A DNA stretch of 18,559 nucleotides, from NCBI GenBank assembly GCA_964374095.1, contig CAYJXJ010000086.1:1-18559 (forward strand). The letters are read 5' to 3'. Position numbers and translations under genes: made by a program. Every line of letters begins with the position of its first letter. Within the stretch, counting starts at the first letter, position 1. Origin of the DNA: CAYJXJ01 sp964374095 (GTDB lineage Bacteria > Elusimicrobiota > Elusimicrobia > UBA1565 > UBA9628). The notes beneath the pieces are model-generated. The model searched no databases, was not told the origin of the DNA, and saw only the letters and a program-made list of their open reading frames with translations. Below, one piece after another: positions 7,937 to 13,366 of the stretch.

Positions 7937-8236
7937 ATGGGGCTTCCCTTGCATGGACTCCTGGGTTTTGACTGGGACAAGGGCAACAGCGGCAAAAATG
8001 AAAAAGGACACGGGGTCGCCGACAAGGAATGCGAGGAGGCATTCTGGTGCAAACCCCGCTGGATCGGTCCCAGCGCCCACCCCGCTCAAGAACGGCGCTA
8101 CCTTGCCCTTGCCAAAACCCTTGCGGGAAGACTGTTGGCCGTCGTATTTACCGTCCGAAACCGGCATATACGCGTCATCAGCGCGCGGCCCATGAGCCGC
8201 AAGGAGAGGAGAACATATGAAAAAAAAGCGATATAA
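7937..8236 (+). CDS. brnT: BrnT-family toxin (RelE-like ribonuclease)
   Basis: The protein has the BrnT pattern: an N-terminal FDWDKGNSGKN...HGV segment (about residues 11-26), a central ERRYLALAKTLAGRLLAVVF stretch, and the C-terminal RNRHIRVISARPMSRKERR signature followed by YEKK. Family knowledge: BrnT is a RelE-fold toxin that arrests translation by RNA cleavage and is neutralised by BrnA. The 99-aa length is near the usual size of about 90; the extra residues are at the N-terminus. ATG 7937 sits at the predicted transcription start, implying a leaderless message; TTG 7949 is an alternative start. It overlaps the antitoxin gene by 20 bases, in the normal toxin-first order. Confidence 0.87.
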   Translation: MGLPLHGLLGFDWDKGNSGKNEKGHGVADKECEEAFWCKPRWIGPSAHPAQERRYLALAKTLAGRLLAVVFTVRNRHIRVISARPMSRKERRTYEKKAI

Positions 8237-8531
8237 ACCGATCCCCAAATTCAAAAATGAGGACGAGGAAAGAGACTTCTGGCAAACTCATGACGCGACG
8301 GATTATTTTGATCTCTCCAAAAGCCGCCGCTTGGAAATTGAATTCGATCCCGGGGTCGAAGCTCCGGTTAAGATGATCTCGCTGAGGCTTCCCCGGGAAA
8401 TGCTCAAAGACCTGCATGTGCTGGCGAATACAAAAGACGTGCCCTATCAATCCTTAATCAAAATTTTTCTGGCCGACAAAATTCTCCGGGAAAAAAGGAA
8501 GCATTCGCATTTCCACCGGCCCGGAGCATAG
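8217..8531 (+). CDS. brnA: BrnA/CopG-family antitoxin
   Basis: The N-terminus reads KPIPKFKNEDEERDFWQTHD, the hallmark of the CopG_antitoxin family, followed by TDYFDLSKSRR. A ribbon-helix-helix DNA-binding segment (MISLRLPREMLKDL...VPYQSLIKIFLADKI) lies at about residues 53-92. Two overlapping AGGAG boxes lie 7-8 bases before ATG 8217. It neutralises BrnT and should bind the operator in the promoter at 7901-7929. The last dozen residues (EKRKHSHFHRPGA) are encoded by repeat B, which recurs downstream outside any antitoxin gene. The native C-terminus was therefore probably replaced or extended by the repeat. Confidence 0.87.
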   Translation: MKKKRYKPIPKFKNEDEERDFWQTHDATDYFDLSKSRRLEIEFDPGVEAPVKMISLRLPREMLKDLHVLANTKDVPYQSLIKIFLADKILREKRKHSHFHRPGA

Positions 8532-8535
8532 CATC
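8484..8535 (+). repeat. Direct repeat B, copy 1 (52 bp), at the brnA 3' end
   Basis: It matches 9254-9305 with two mismatches. It begins CTCC, includes AAAAAAGGAAGCATTCGC and TTTCCACCGGCCCGGA, and ends after a TAG stop. It shares TTTCCACCG with the palindrome at 6762-6801, which hints at a related repeat family. Confidence 0.8.
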
Positions 8536-8591
8536 CGGGGGCTGAGCGAGCTTCCGCCGGTCGCCGCGACGCCGCAACTCGCCGCAGGACA

Positions 8592-8676
8592 GACGCGAGC
8601 GGCTTCTCGGGCGCGACCTTCGGCTTGGGCGTCGGGCAAGAGCCTGGGCTTTGACTACGCCGTCCTGCCGCTGGGC
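8592..8676 (+). pseudogene. Decayed fragment of the porV-like gene 3' end
   Basis: The sequence encodes DASGFSGATFGLGVG, then after a frameshift KSLGFDYAVLPLG. This parallels DVSGFSGVTFGLGVEG and KNLGFDYAILPLG near the end of the intact gene (about 7595-7680). Nucleotide similarity is also plain. No barrel N-terminus precedes it and the frame is broken, so it is a non-functional duplicate. The rest of 8532-8733 contains no gene I can support. Confidence 0.75.
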
Positions 8677-8698
8677 CGCGCCGGGCCGCGACGGACCC

Positions 8699-8727
8699 TT
8701 GCGGAGTAGTACTATTTCTGGTACTAT
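8699..8727 (+). promoter_or_regulatory. yefM-yoeB promoter with paired GTAC operator motifs
   Basis: TTGCGG (8699-8704), 17 bases, then TACTAT (8722-8727), which ends 7 bases before ATG 8734. TAGTAC (8707-8712) and GTACTA (8721-8726) form a perfect inverted repeat. Their GTAC centres are 12 bp apart, the spacing I recall for the E. coli YefM operator. Confidence 0.65.
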
Positions 8728-8733
8728 ATCATC

Positions 8734-8976
8734 ATGACGACCCTGACAACCAGCCAGGCCAGGACCCGGCTCTTCCAGCTTGTTGATGCGGCCGTAATTT
8801 CGCACAAGCCGGTGCAGATCAAGGGGCGGCGCTCATCCGCGGTTCTTGTTTCGTCCGAAGATTGGGACGCCATCCAGGAGACGCTTTACCTCCTGTCCAT
8901 CCCGGGCATGCGCGAGTCCCTAGTCAAAGGCATGAAGACTCCCCTCGGCAAGTGCTCCAAGAGACCGCCCTGGTGA
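8734..8976 (+). CDS. yefM: YefM/Phd-family antitoxin
   Basis: An 80-aa protein with the Phd/YefM N-terminal fold: TTLTTSQARTRLFQLVD (residues 2-18), then VQIKGRRSSAVLVSSEDWDAI. The typical YefM C-terminus follows (ETLYLLSIPGMRESLVKGMKTPL), the part that wraps the toxin. Family role: it binds and inhibits YoeB and represses its own operon, here probably through the GTAC repeats overlapping the -10. ATG 8734 lies about 7 bases after the -10, so the message looks leaderless. Its TGA stop overlaps the toxin's GTG start (GTGA), giving tight coupling. The final residues (KCSKRPPW) are less acidic than in most relatives. Confidence 0.92.
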   Translation: MTTLTTSQARTRLFQLVDAAVISHKPVQIKGRRSSAVLVSSEDWDAIQETLYLLSIPGMRESLVKGMKTPLGKCSKRPPW

Positions 8977-9236
8977 ACTGGGAGCTCGTTTTCACGCGGG
9001 ACGCCTACAAGGACGCCAAGAAGATTGAAGCCGCCGGACTTCGGGCTCGTGTCGATGCGCTGCTGGCGATCCTGCGCGTCAATCCATTCCAAAACCCTCC
9101 CCCTTACGAAAAACTCGTCGGTGATCTTGCCGGTGATTATTCGAGACGCATCAATATCAAGCATCGTCTCGTCTATCAAGTTTTCAAAGCCGAGCGGACG
9201 GTGAAAATACTGCGGATGTGGACCCACTACGAATGA
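8973..9236 (+). CDS. yoeB: YoeB/Txe-family toxin
   Basis: An 87-aa protein from GTG 8973, preferred because it overlaps the antitoxin stop and begins VNWELVFTRDAYKDAKK like other YoeB proteins. Residues matching the E. coli catalytic set can be counted: Glu46 (PPPYEKL), Arg65 (KHRLVY) and His85 near the end (WTHYE, compared with His83). Family role: a RelE-fold endoribonuclease that cuts mRNA at the ribosomal A site. It appears intact and active by sequence. It is followed within 20 bases by repeat B copy 2. Confidence 0.92.
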   Translation: MNWELVFTRDAYKDAKKIEAAGLRARVDALLAILRVNPFQNPPPYEKLVGDLAGDYSRRINIKHRLVYQVFKAERTVKILRMWTHYE

Positions 9237-9253
9237 CGCTCGGCCGGCTTGAG

Positions 9254-9305
9254 CTCCAGGAAAAAAGGAAGCATTCGCATTTCCACCGGCCCGGAACATA
9301 GCATC
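9254..9305 (+). repeat. Direct repeat B, copy 2 (52 bp)
   Basis: A second copy of 8484-8535 with two mismatches. Here it follows yoeB and is not part of an antitoxin gene, although its plus strand still encodes EKRKHSHFHRPG and a stop. It is either a remnant of a second brnA tail or an independent repeat unit. Confidence 0.8.
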
Positions 9306-9316
9306 GGGCGGGCAAC

Positions 9317-9368
9317 GTCGCCGCCACGGTTTCAACGACTTCTTTGATGTCGGAGGGAACCGGCCCGC
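9317..9368 (+). repeat. Direct repeat A, copy 2 (52 bp)
   Basis: A second copy of 7733-7784 with three mismatches. It closes the mosaic segment that holds both toxin-antitoxin pairs. The interval 9237-9461 contains only the repeats and the ATPase promoter. Confidence 0.8.
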
Positions 9369-9426
9369 AAACGCAAGACACGGCGCGTTTCCACAACGCC
9401 AAAAGCTTGCGCGGGCTTTGGGATGA

Positions 9427-9455
9427 TTGTAAAATAGAAGTCCGCCTGCTATACT
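9427..9455 (+). promoter_or_regulatory. Promoter for the AAA/DUF4143 ATPase gene
   Basis: TTGTAA (9427-9432), 17 bases, TATACT (9450-9455). The -10 ends 7 bases before ATG 9462, so transcription would start at or within a base or two of the start codon. No Shine-Dalgarno sequence is present. Confidence 0.7.
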
Positions 9456-9461
9456 ACACAT

Positions 9462-10640
9462 ATGCTGGCGCGCCACGCCGCTTCCGCCCTGTCCCGCCTG
9501 CTCAAGGGATTCCCCGCCGTGACCATACTCGGGGCCCGTCAATGCGGCAAGACCACCTTCATCCGCCGCGCCCTCCCGGACTGGACCTACCTCGACCTCG
9601 AGCGCCCCTCCGACCTGGCCCCGCTCGCGGAGGATCCGGAGGCCCGCCTCAACCAACTGGGGACCCGCGTGGTGTTCGACGAGGCTCAGCGCCTGCCGGC
9701 GCTCTTCCCGGTCCTGCGGGGCGTCATCGACGCCCACCGCGGCCGCAAGGGCCGCTTCGTCCTGCTGGGCTCGGCCGCTCCGGCCCTCGCGCGGGGCATC
9801 TCCGAGAGCCTGGCGGGGCGCACCGGTTTTATCGACATGACTCCCCTGCGCTGGGACGAGGTCGCGGGCGGCAAGGGCGCCGCGCTCGAAACCCTTTGGC
9901 TGCGCGGGGGATTCCCGGAGGCCTGGCTGGAGATATCCAACGCCTCCCGCTTGGACTGGTCCGAGGCCTATACCCGGACTTTCATCGAAAGAGACCTCGC
10001 CGCGCTCGGCGTCGAAGTCTCCGCGCCGCGGATGCGCAGGCTGTGGGGAATGCTCGCCCACTGCAACGGAGGCATCTGGAACGCCTCTCAATTGGCGGCC
10101 TCCCTGGGGGTAAGCTACCACACGGTCGAGCGCTATGCCGACATACTCGAGCAGACCTTTCTCATCCGCAAGCTCCCGCCCTATTTCGCCAACCTCGGCA
10201 AGAGGCTGGTCAAGAGCCCCAAGCTCTATTTCCGGGATACCGGGCTCCTGCATTATTTCCTAGGCATCCGCGACCGCCGAATGCTCGACGTGCATCCGGC
10301 GCGCGGGGCCAGCTGGGAGGCGCTCATCGTGGAGCACCTCATCTGCGGGTTCCAAGCGGCCTGCCCCGGGGCGCAAGCCTACTACTGGCGGACCGCCGCG
10401 GGCGCGGAAACCGACCTGCTCATCGACCGAGGGGACCGGCGGGTGGCCTTCGAGATCAAACTGCATTCCGCCCCCGGGCGGGCGCACGCGGCGGGCCTGG
10501 CGAGCTGCATGCGGGACTTGAAGCTGTCCCGAGGCTACGTCGTCTACCCGGGGAGTTCGGCCTACTCCCTGGATTCGGGCATCGTCGCGCTCCCGGCCGC
10601 CAAGACCCTCTCCGACATCGCCGAACTCAAACAGCTCTGA
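9462..10640 (+). CDS. AAA ATPase with DUF4143 domain, 392 aa
   Basis: Walker A is GARQCGKTT (residues 24-32) and Walker B is VVFDEAQ (about 70-76), both typical of the AAA_14 family. A winged-helix-like segment follows (LAASLGVSYHTVERYADIL, about 208-226). The DUF4143 part has LYFRDTGLLHYFLGI and a C-terminal ETDLLIDRGDRR-VAFEIKL stretch resembling the PD-(D/E)XK nuclease fold. The protein is full length for the family. The biological role of this abundant family is not established; members are often in accessory regions near toxin-antitoxin genes, as here. It is monocistronic with its own promoter and overlaps the convergent S26 gene by 14 bases at the 3' end. Confidence 0.9.
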   Translation: MLARHAASALSRLLKGFPAVTILGARQCGKTTFIRRALPDWTYLDLERPSDLAPLAEDPEARLNQLGTRVVFDEAQRLPALFPVLRGVIDAHRGRKGRFVLLGSAAPALARGISESLAGRTGFIDMTPLRWDEVAGGKGAALETLWLRGGFPEAWLEISNASRLDWSEAYTRTFIERDLAALGVEVSAPRMRRLWGMLAHCNGGIWNASQLAASLGVSYHTVERYADILEQTFLIRKLPPYFANLGKRLVKSPKLYFRDTGLLHYFLGIRDRRMLDVHPARGASWEALIVEHLICGFQAACPGAQAYYWRTAAGAETDLLIDRGDRRVAFEIKLHSAPGRAHAAGLASCMRDLKLSRGYVVYPGSSAYSLDSGIVALPAAKTLSDIAELKQL

Positions 10641-11013
10641 TCCGCAAGGCCCGTCCCATGGCGAACACCGCCGTGCAAAACACCCCAAAGACCAGCCCGA
10701 GCCGCCCGCGCGTGAACACCCCGCCGGAGGCCAGCACGGCCGTCACCCGATCTTCCGCCACCACATGCAAACTGACCGTGCCCGCGTCATCTTTGATCCA
10801 GAGCCTAGGCCCGCGCCGCCGCCACACGCGGTGCATGAGCCTCTTGCCGTCCAGGTCGTAGAGGACGATGTCGCCGGGGCAAGGGCCGCCGGTCGCCGGG
10901 GGCGCGACGGCGACGAGATCGCCGTGGCGAAGAAGGGGACGCATGCAGCCGCCCTCAACCCTCAGCCAGCGCAGGGAGGGCTCGGCTATGAGAGCTTCTT
11001 GGCCTGCTTGCAC
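10627..11013 (-). CDS. S26/S24-type signal-peptidase-like protein with Cys at the nucleophile position
   Basis: Numbering is from GTG 11013 (128 aa); GTG 11052, same frame, is an alternative. The family box normally G-x-S-M-x-P-x-x-x-x-G-D reads GGCMRPLLRHGD, so Cys23 replaces the catalytic Ser. GDIVLYD (47-53) and MHRVW (His61) follow, then WIKDDAG (Asp75/76), which fits the His/Asp arrangement of the Sec11-like branch rather than the Lys type. A C-terminal hydrophobic segment (LGLVFGVFCTAVFAM, about 105-119) could anchor it in the membrane. It is the last gene of the RiPP operon and overlaps the end of the precursor gene out of frame. No ribosome site is visible, so it may depend on coupling. 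Inferred role: leader removal from the modified peptide. It could instead be inactive. Confidence 0.78.
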   Translation of the reverse strand: MQAGQEALIAEPSLRWLRVEGGCMRPLLRHGDLVAVAPPATGGPCPGDIVLYDLDGKRLMHRVWRRRGPRLWIKDDAGTVSLHVVAEDRVTAVLASGGVFTRGRLGLVFGVFCTAVFAMGRALRIRAV

Positions 11014-11144
11014 ACCTGGGTGCTGGCGCCCGTCGGCCCGCCCGTGCTGCACTTGCCGCAGGCCAAGGTCGAGGTCTCGGTCACGTCGTCGGTGCGGATG
11101 GTCGGCGGCTGGTAGGGTTTTCGCTTCGGATACTTGTGGGTCAT
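10986..11144 (-). CDS. RiPP precursor peptide, 52 aa, three cysteines
   Basis: A short gene with a strong AGGAGG box 7 bases before ATG 11144. That ATG shares its A with the radical SAM stop (TGATG), so it is translationally coupled. The leader is basic and Tyr/Pro-rich (MTHKYPKRKPYQPPTIRTDD), a style seen in PqqD-recognised precursors. The core region is small-residue-rich: LACGKCSTGGPTGAS, then TQVCKQAKKLS. Cysteines are at 29, 32 and 45. The cysteines and adjoining Ser/Thr/Gly are the likely sites of radical SAM chemistry, for example thioether crosslinks as in sactipeptides or ranthipeptides (inference). It matches no named family I can recall. Its position between modifying enzyme and peptidase supports the call. 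Confidence 0.82.
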   Translation of the reverse strand: MTHKYPKRKPYQPPTIRTDDVTETSTLACGKCSTGGPTGASTQVCKQAKKLS

Positions 11145-12193
11145 CAAGAGTCCTCCTGGATGCGGCGCATGGCGCCGCTCAAACGGCAGCACTCCGACGA
11201 AGGAATAAGGGGATCGCCGCGCTCGAGCTGACTCGTTCCCAGGCAATGGACGAAATGCGGCTTGCCGCAGTCGGGACAGGGCTTGACGTCCCGGCCCGCG
11301 TAGCGCCGGGCGTCCGACATCGCCTTGGCATTCTTCCAAATGTCGCTGAAGCTCCGGCGGCGCACATTGCCCGCCGGGACCATCCACTGGATGCAGGGAA
11401 CGACGACGCCGTAAGGCCCGATGGCGCCCGAGGTGCGTCCCGCGCTGCAGGTCGACTGGTCGGAGGGAAGGGGGATGGCCTGCGCGGCTGCGCCGTCCGG
11501 CGAGAGGCTCTCGTCCCGGTACGCCGCCGCCAGATCTTCATCCGAGATGCCCAGCCGCGTCGGCCCCGTCCAGCCGTCGTTGCGCGGAACGAGTATGGGA
11601 TCAAACTGGTAAGCCACCCCCAGGTCCCCCGCCAGCGCCTTGATCGCCTCGATGGCGCGCAGATTCATCTTCATGAGCGGGCTCTTGAGCTTGACGCGCA
11701 AACCGCGCCCGGCCAGAAGCCTCACCCCGCGCAACGTGGCCTCATAGGAACCCTTGAGCCGCGTCATGCGGTCCTGCCAAACGGCGTCCGGGGAATACAG
11801 TGAGACTCCGACGTGGGATACCCCCTCCCGAGCCCAGAAGTCCGCCACCTCCGGAGTCACCAAGGTGGCGTTGGTGAAGATCTCGATGTCGAAATGCAAG
11901 TCCCGCGCCCGGGTGACGATTCGGTCGAAACCTTCCTTAAGGAGGACCTCCCCGCCGCTGAGGATCAGGTAGAAGGTCCCGGCCGCCGCCAATTCGCCCA
12001 GCACCCGGCACCACTCGTCGGCCGATAATTCATCGCCGAGGCGGACGGGACGCGCGCCCTGGGTCTCAGGCAGGTAGCAATGCAGGCAGCTTTCATTGCA
12101 CCGGTAGGTGAGCTCGAGCATCATGTTGAGCGGCACGAAATGCCGCTCGGCGAGGGCGTGGAGATCCTGCGCGGCCGTGGGGCAAGCCGGCAT
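11144..12193 (-). CDS. Radical SAM/SPASM peptide-modifying enzyme, 349 aa
   Basis: The radical SAM cluster motif is CNESCLHC (Cys32, 36, 39: CX3CX2C). A glycine-rich SAM-binding stretch (LILSGGEVLLKEGF) follows, then IEIFTNATLV. The C-terminal SPASM region starts CSAGRTSGAIGPYG (Cys249) and continues VVPC (267), AGNVRRRSFSDIW, CPDC (306, 309), Cys317 and a CC pair (335, 336), enough ligands for two auxiliary 4Fe-4S clusters. Family role: SPASM enzymes install crosslinks or epimerise residues on ribosomal peptides. ATG 12193 directly follows the PqqD stop (TGAATG), and the next gene is the precursor, its presumed substrate. There is no N-terminal recognition domain; the separate PqqD gene supplies it. 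Confidence 0.93.
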   Translation of the reverse strand: MPACPTAAQDLHALAERHFVPLNMMLELTYRCNESCLHCYLPETQGARPVRLGDELSADEWCRVLGELAAAGTFYLILSGGEVLLKEGFDRIVTRARDLHFDIEIFTNATLVTPEVADFWAREGVSHVGVSLYSPDAVWQDRMTRLKGSYEATLRGVRLLAGRGLRVKLKSPLMKMNLRAIEAIKALAGDLGVAYQFDPILVPRNDGWTGPTRLGISDEDLAAAYRDESLSPDGAAAQAIPLPSDQSTCSAGRTSGAIGPYGVVVPCIQWMVPAGNVRRRSFSDIWKNAKAMSDARRYAGRDVKPCPDCGKPHFVHCLGTSQLERGDPLIPSSECCRLSGAMRRIQEDS

Positions 12194-12442
12194 TCAGGCC
12201 AGCAGGCCCAGATCCTTTATCTGGGCCATAAAGCGGCGGGTGTCGGCCTCAGCCGCGCCGACGTCAACCTCGAATTCAGCCGCGATCGTTTCTGAGATCT
12301 CGTTCTCAGCCGTTCCCTTTCCCAGCAGTTCCCAAATCCGGCTGGCCGTTGGGTTCAGGCTGTGAAGCTTCCGGGCCTGAGGGTCCAGGACAAAGGCCTG
12401 TCCCGCGATGACGCGGTGGGCAAGACGGCGGGCGGGTTTCAT
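12194..12442 (-). CDS. PqqD-family peptide-recognition (RRE) protein, 82 aa
   Basis: ATG 12442 is chosen over the upstream in-frame start at 12457 because GGAGG lies 8 bases before it. The ATG overlaps the kinase stop (ATGA). PqqD-fold features: VIAGQAFVLDPQARKLHSLN (residues about 11-30), then PTASRIWELLGKGTAENEI, an acidic EFEVDVGAAEADTRRF helix and a DLGLL end. Family role: PqqD-like proteins bind the precursor leader and deliver it to the radical SAM enzyme encoded next. It has no catalytic residues. Similar PqqD/HprK-like pairs occur in peptide-modification loci; the exact subfamily is uncertain. Confidence 0.9.
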   Translation of the reverse strand: MKPARRLAHRVIAGQAFVLDPQARKLHSLNPTASRIWELLGKGTAENEISETIAAEFEVDVGAAEADTRRFMAQIKDLGLLA

Positions 12443-13227
12443 GGGAATTTCCTCCAAATGCGGCGCGCCAGGCCCCCGGGCTCCTCATCGGGCCGCCAGG
12501 CCAACTCGAAGGCGGGGACGGCCCGGGCCAAGGACACCACCCGGTCCCAGCAGCGCTTCAGAAGATCGCCCGAGTCCTCGAAGAGGACGAGACACCGCAT
12601 CAGGCGGCGCTGGGCCTCGGCCGGCGTAAGCCGCGCCATCGACCTTCCCCCGCGGGCGAGGAACACGATCCGGCGCAGGGGCGCCTCCCGGGACCCGCGC
12701 GGCAGGCGGAACTCGCCCCAGAACGGGGACGGGTGCAGTCCCCAGCCGTCCCGGGAAGGGAGCATCATGGCCAGTTCATCGGTGAGCAAGGTCAGGCCCC
12801 GCGCCCGTGACAGCGACCTTGAGAGCGTCGTCTTGCCGCTGCCGGATACGCCGGGAGCAAGGACCCCGGCGCCCAGACGGGAAAGCGCGGCGGCGTGGAA
12901 CATGAGGCCCTTGCGGCGCGGCAGGAGACTGGCCCACAACGTGCGCAGGAGGGAGTCGAGGTGCTGCGGCCGGCGCGCCCAGCCCGCGCCGGCCCGCCTT
13001 TCCAGATTCACGCTCCAGCCGAACCCCGGTCCCGAACAACGCAAACGCGGCCCGCCGTTTGAAACGCTCACCTCGCGGCGGCCCCGGCCGCCCGCGGCGA
13101 GGCGCAGCCGCCACGGCGCGCGCCCGGGGGTGGAAAAGGGATCGTAGCGGCCCGGCTCGACGGACCGGGGAGGAGGGGTTTCCAACTCGACGCTGATCGA
13201 GGCGGCGCCGACTTGCAGGACTCGCAT
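12439..13227 (-). CDS. HprK-like P-loop kinase of a peptide-modification locus, 262 aa
   Basis: The P-loop is GVSGSGKTT (about residues 126-134), preceded by GLMFHAAAL and followed by LLTDELAMM (about 147-155), the arrangement seen in HPr kinase-related and PEP-carboxykinase-fold proteins. FWGEFRLP and RRIVFLARGG follow. The first 100 residues show no clear domain. It lacks the full HPr kinase/phosphorylase layout, so it is a related member rather than true HprK. Related kinases sit beside PqqD genes in several peptide systems, and in lasso-peptide loci such proteins phosphorylate the peptide. Here the substrate is unknown: Ser/Thr or the C-terminus of the precursor is a guess. First gene of the RiPP operon, with its own promoter and a 5' leader of only about 10 bases. 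Confidence 0.83.
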   Translation of the reverse strand: MRVLQVGAASISVELETPPPRSVEPGRYDPFSTPGRAPWRLRLAAGGRGRREVSVSNGGPRLRCSGPGFGWSVNLERRAGAGWARRPQHLDSLLRTLWASLLPRRKGLMFHAAALSRLGAGVLAPGVSGSGKTTLSRSLSRARGLTLLTDELAMMLPSRDGWGLHPSPFWGEFRLPRGSREAPLRRIVFLARGGRSMARLTPAEAQRRLMRCLVLFEDSGDLLKRCWDRVVSLARAVPAFELAWRPDEEPGGLARRIWRKFP

Positions 13228-13242
13228 GGAGGACCCTAGCGC

Positions 13243-13271
13243 ACTATAACACTTTGCCCGGAGGCTTACAA
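13243..13271 (-). promoter_or_regulatory. Promoter of the RiPP operon
   Basis: On the minus strand TTGTAA (13271-13266), 17 bases, TATAGT (13248-13243). The transcript would start near 13236, about 10 bases before ATG 13227. No purine-rich ribosome site lies in that leader. The -35 hexamer is identical to that of the ATPase promoter at 9427. Confidence 0.7.
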
Positions 13272-13366
13272 CCCGACGCCCTGCCGAGGACCGCCGCCAT
13301 TCCGATCACGCCTGACAACGACGGTCCCCGGTCCGGACTGCAGCGACGTTTCGGGGAGCGGCCGGT

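Noticed and set aside
7726..9461. Possible insertion sequence or composite transposon
   Set aside because: No transposase, no terminal inverted repeats and no target-site duplication could be found; only direct repeats and gene remnants are present.
8886..10253. 455-codon minus-strand open frame across yoeB and the ATPase
   Set aside because: It runs opposite to well-supported family genes (YoeB catalytic residues, Walker A/B) and reads as low-complexity sequence plus reversed repeat B.
12439..13227. True HPr kinase/phosphorylase (hprK) of the phosphotransferase system
   Set aside because: Only the P-loop and acidic motif match; the N-terminal domain and context differ, and the gene is coupled to PqqD and radical SAM genes.
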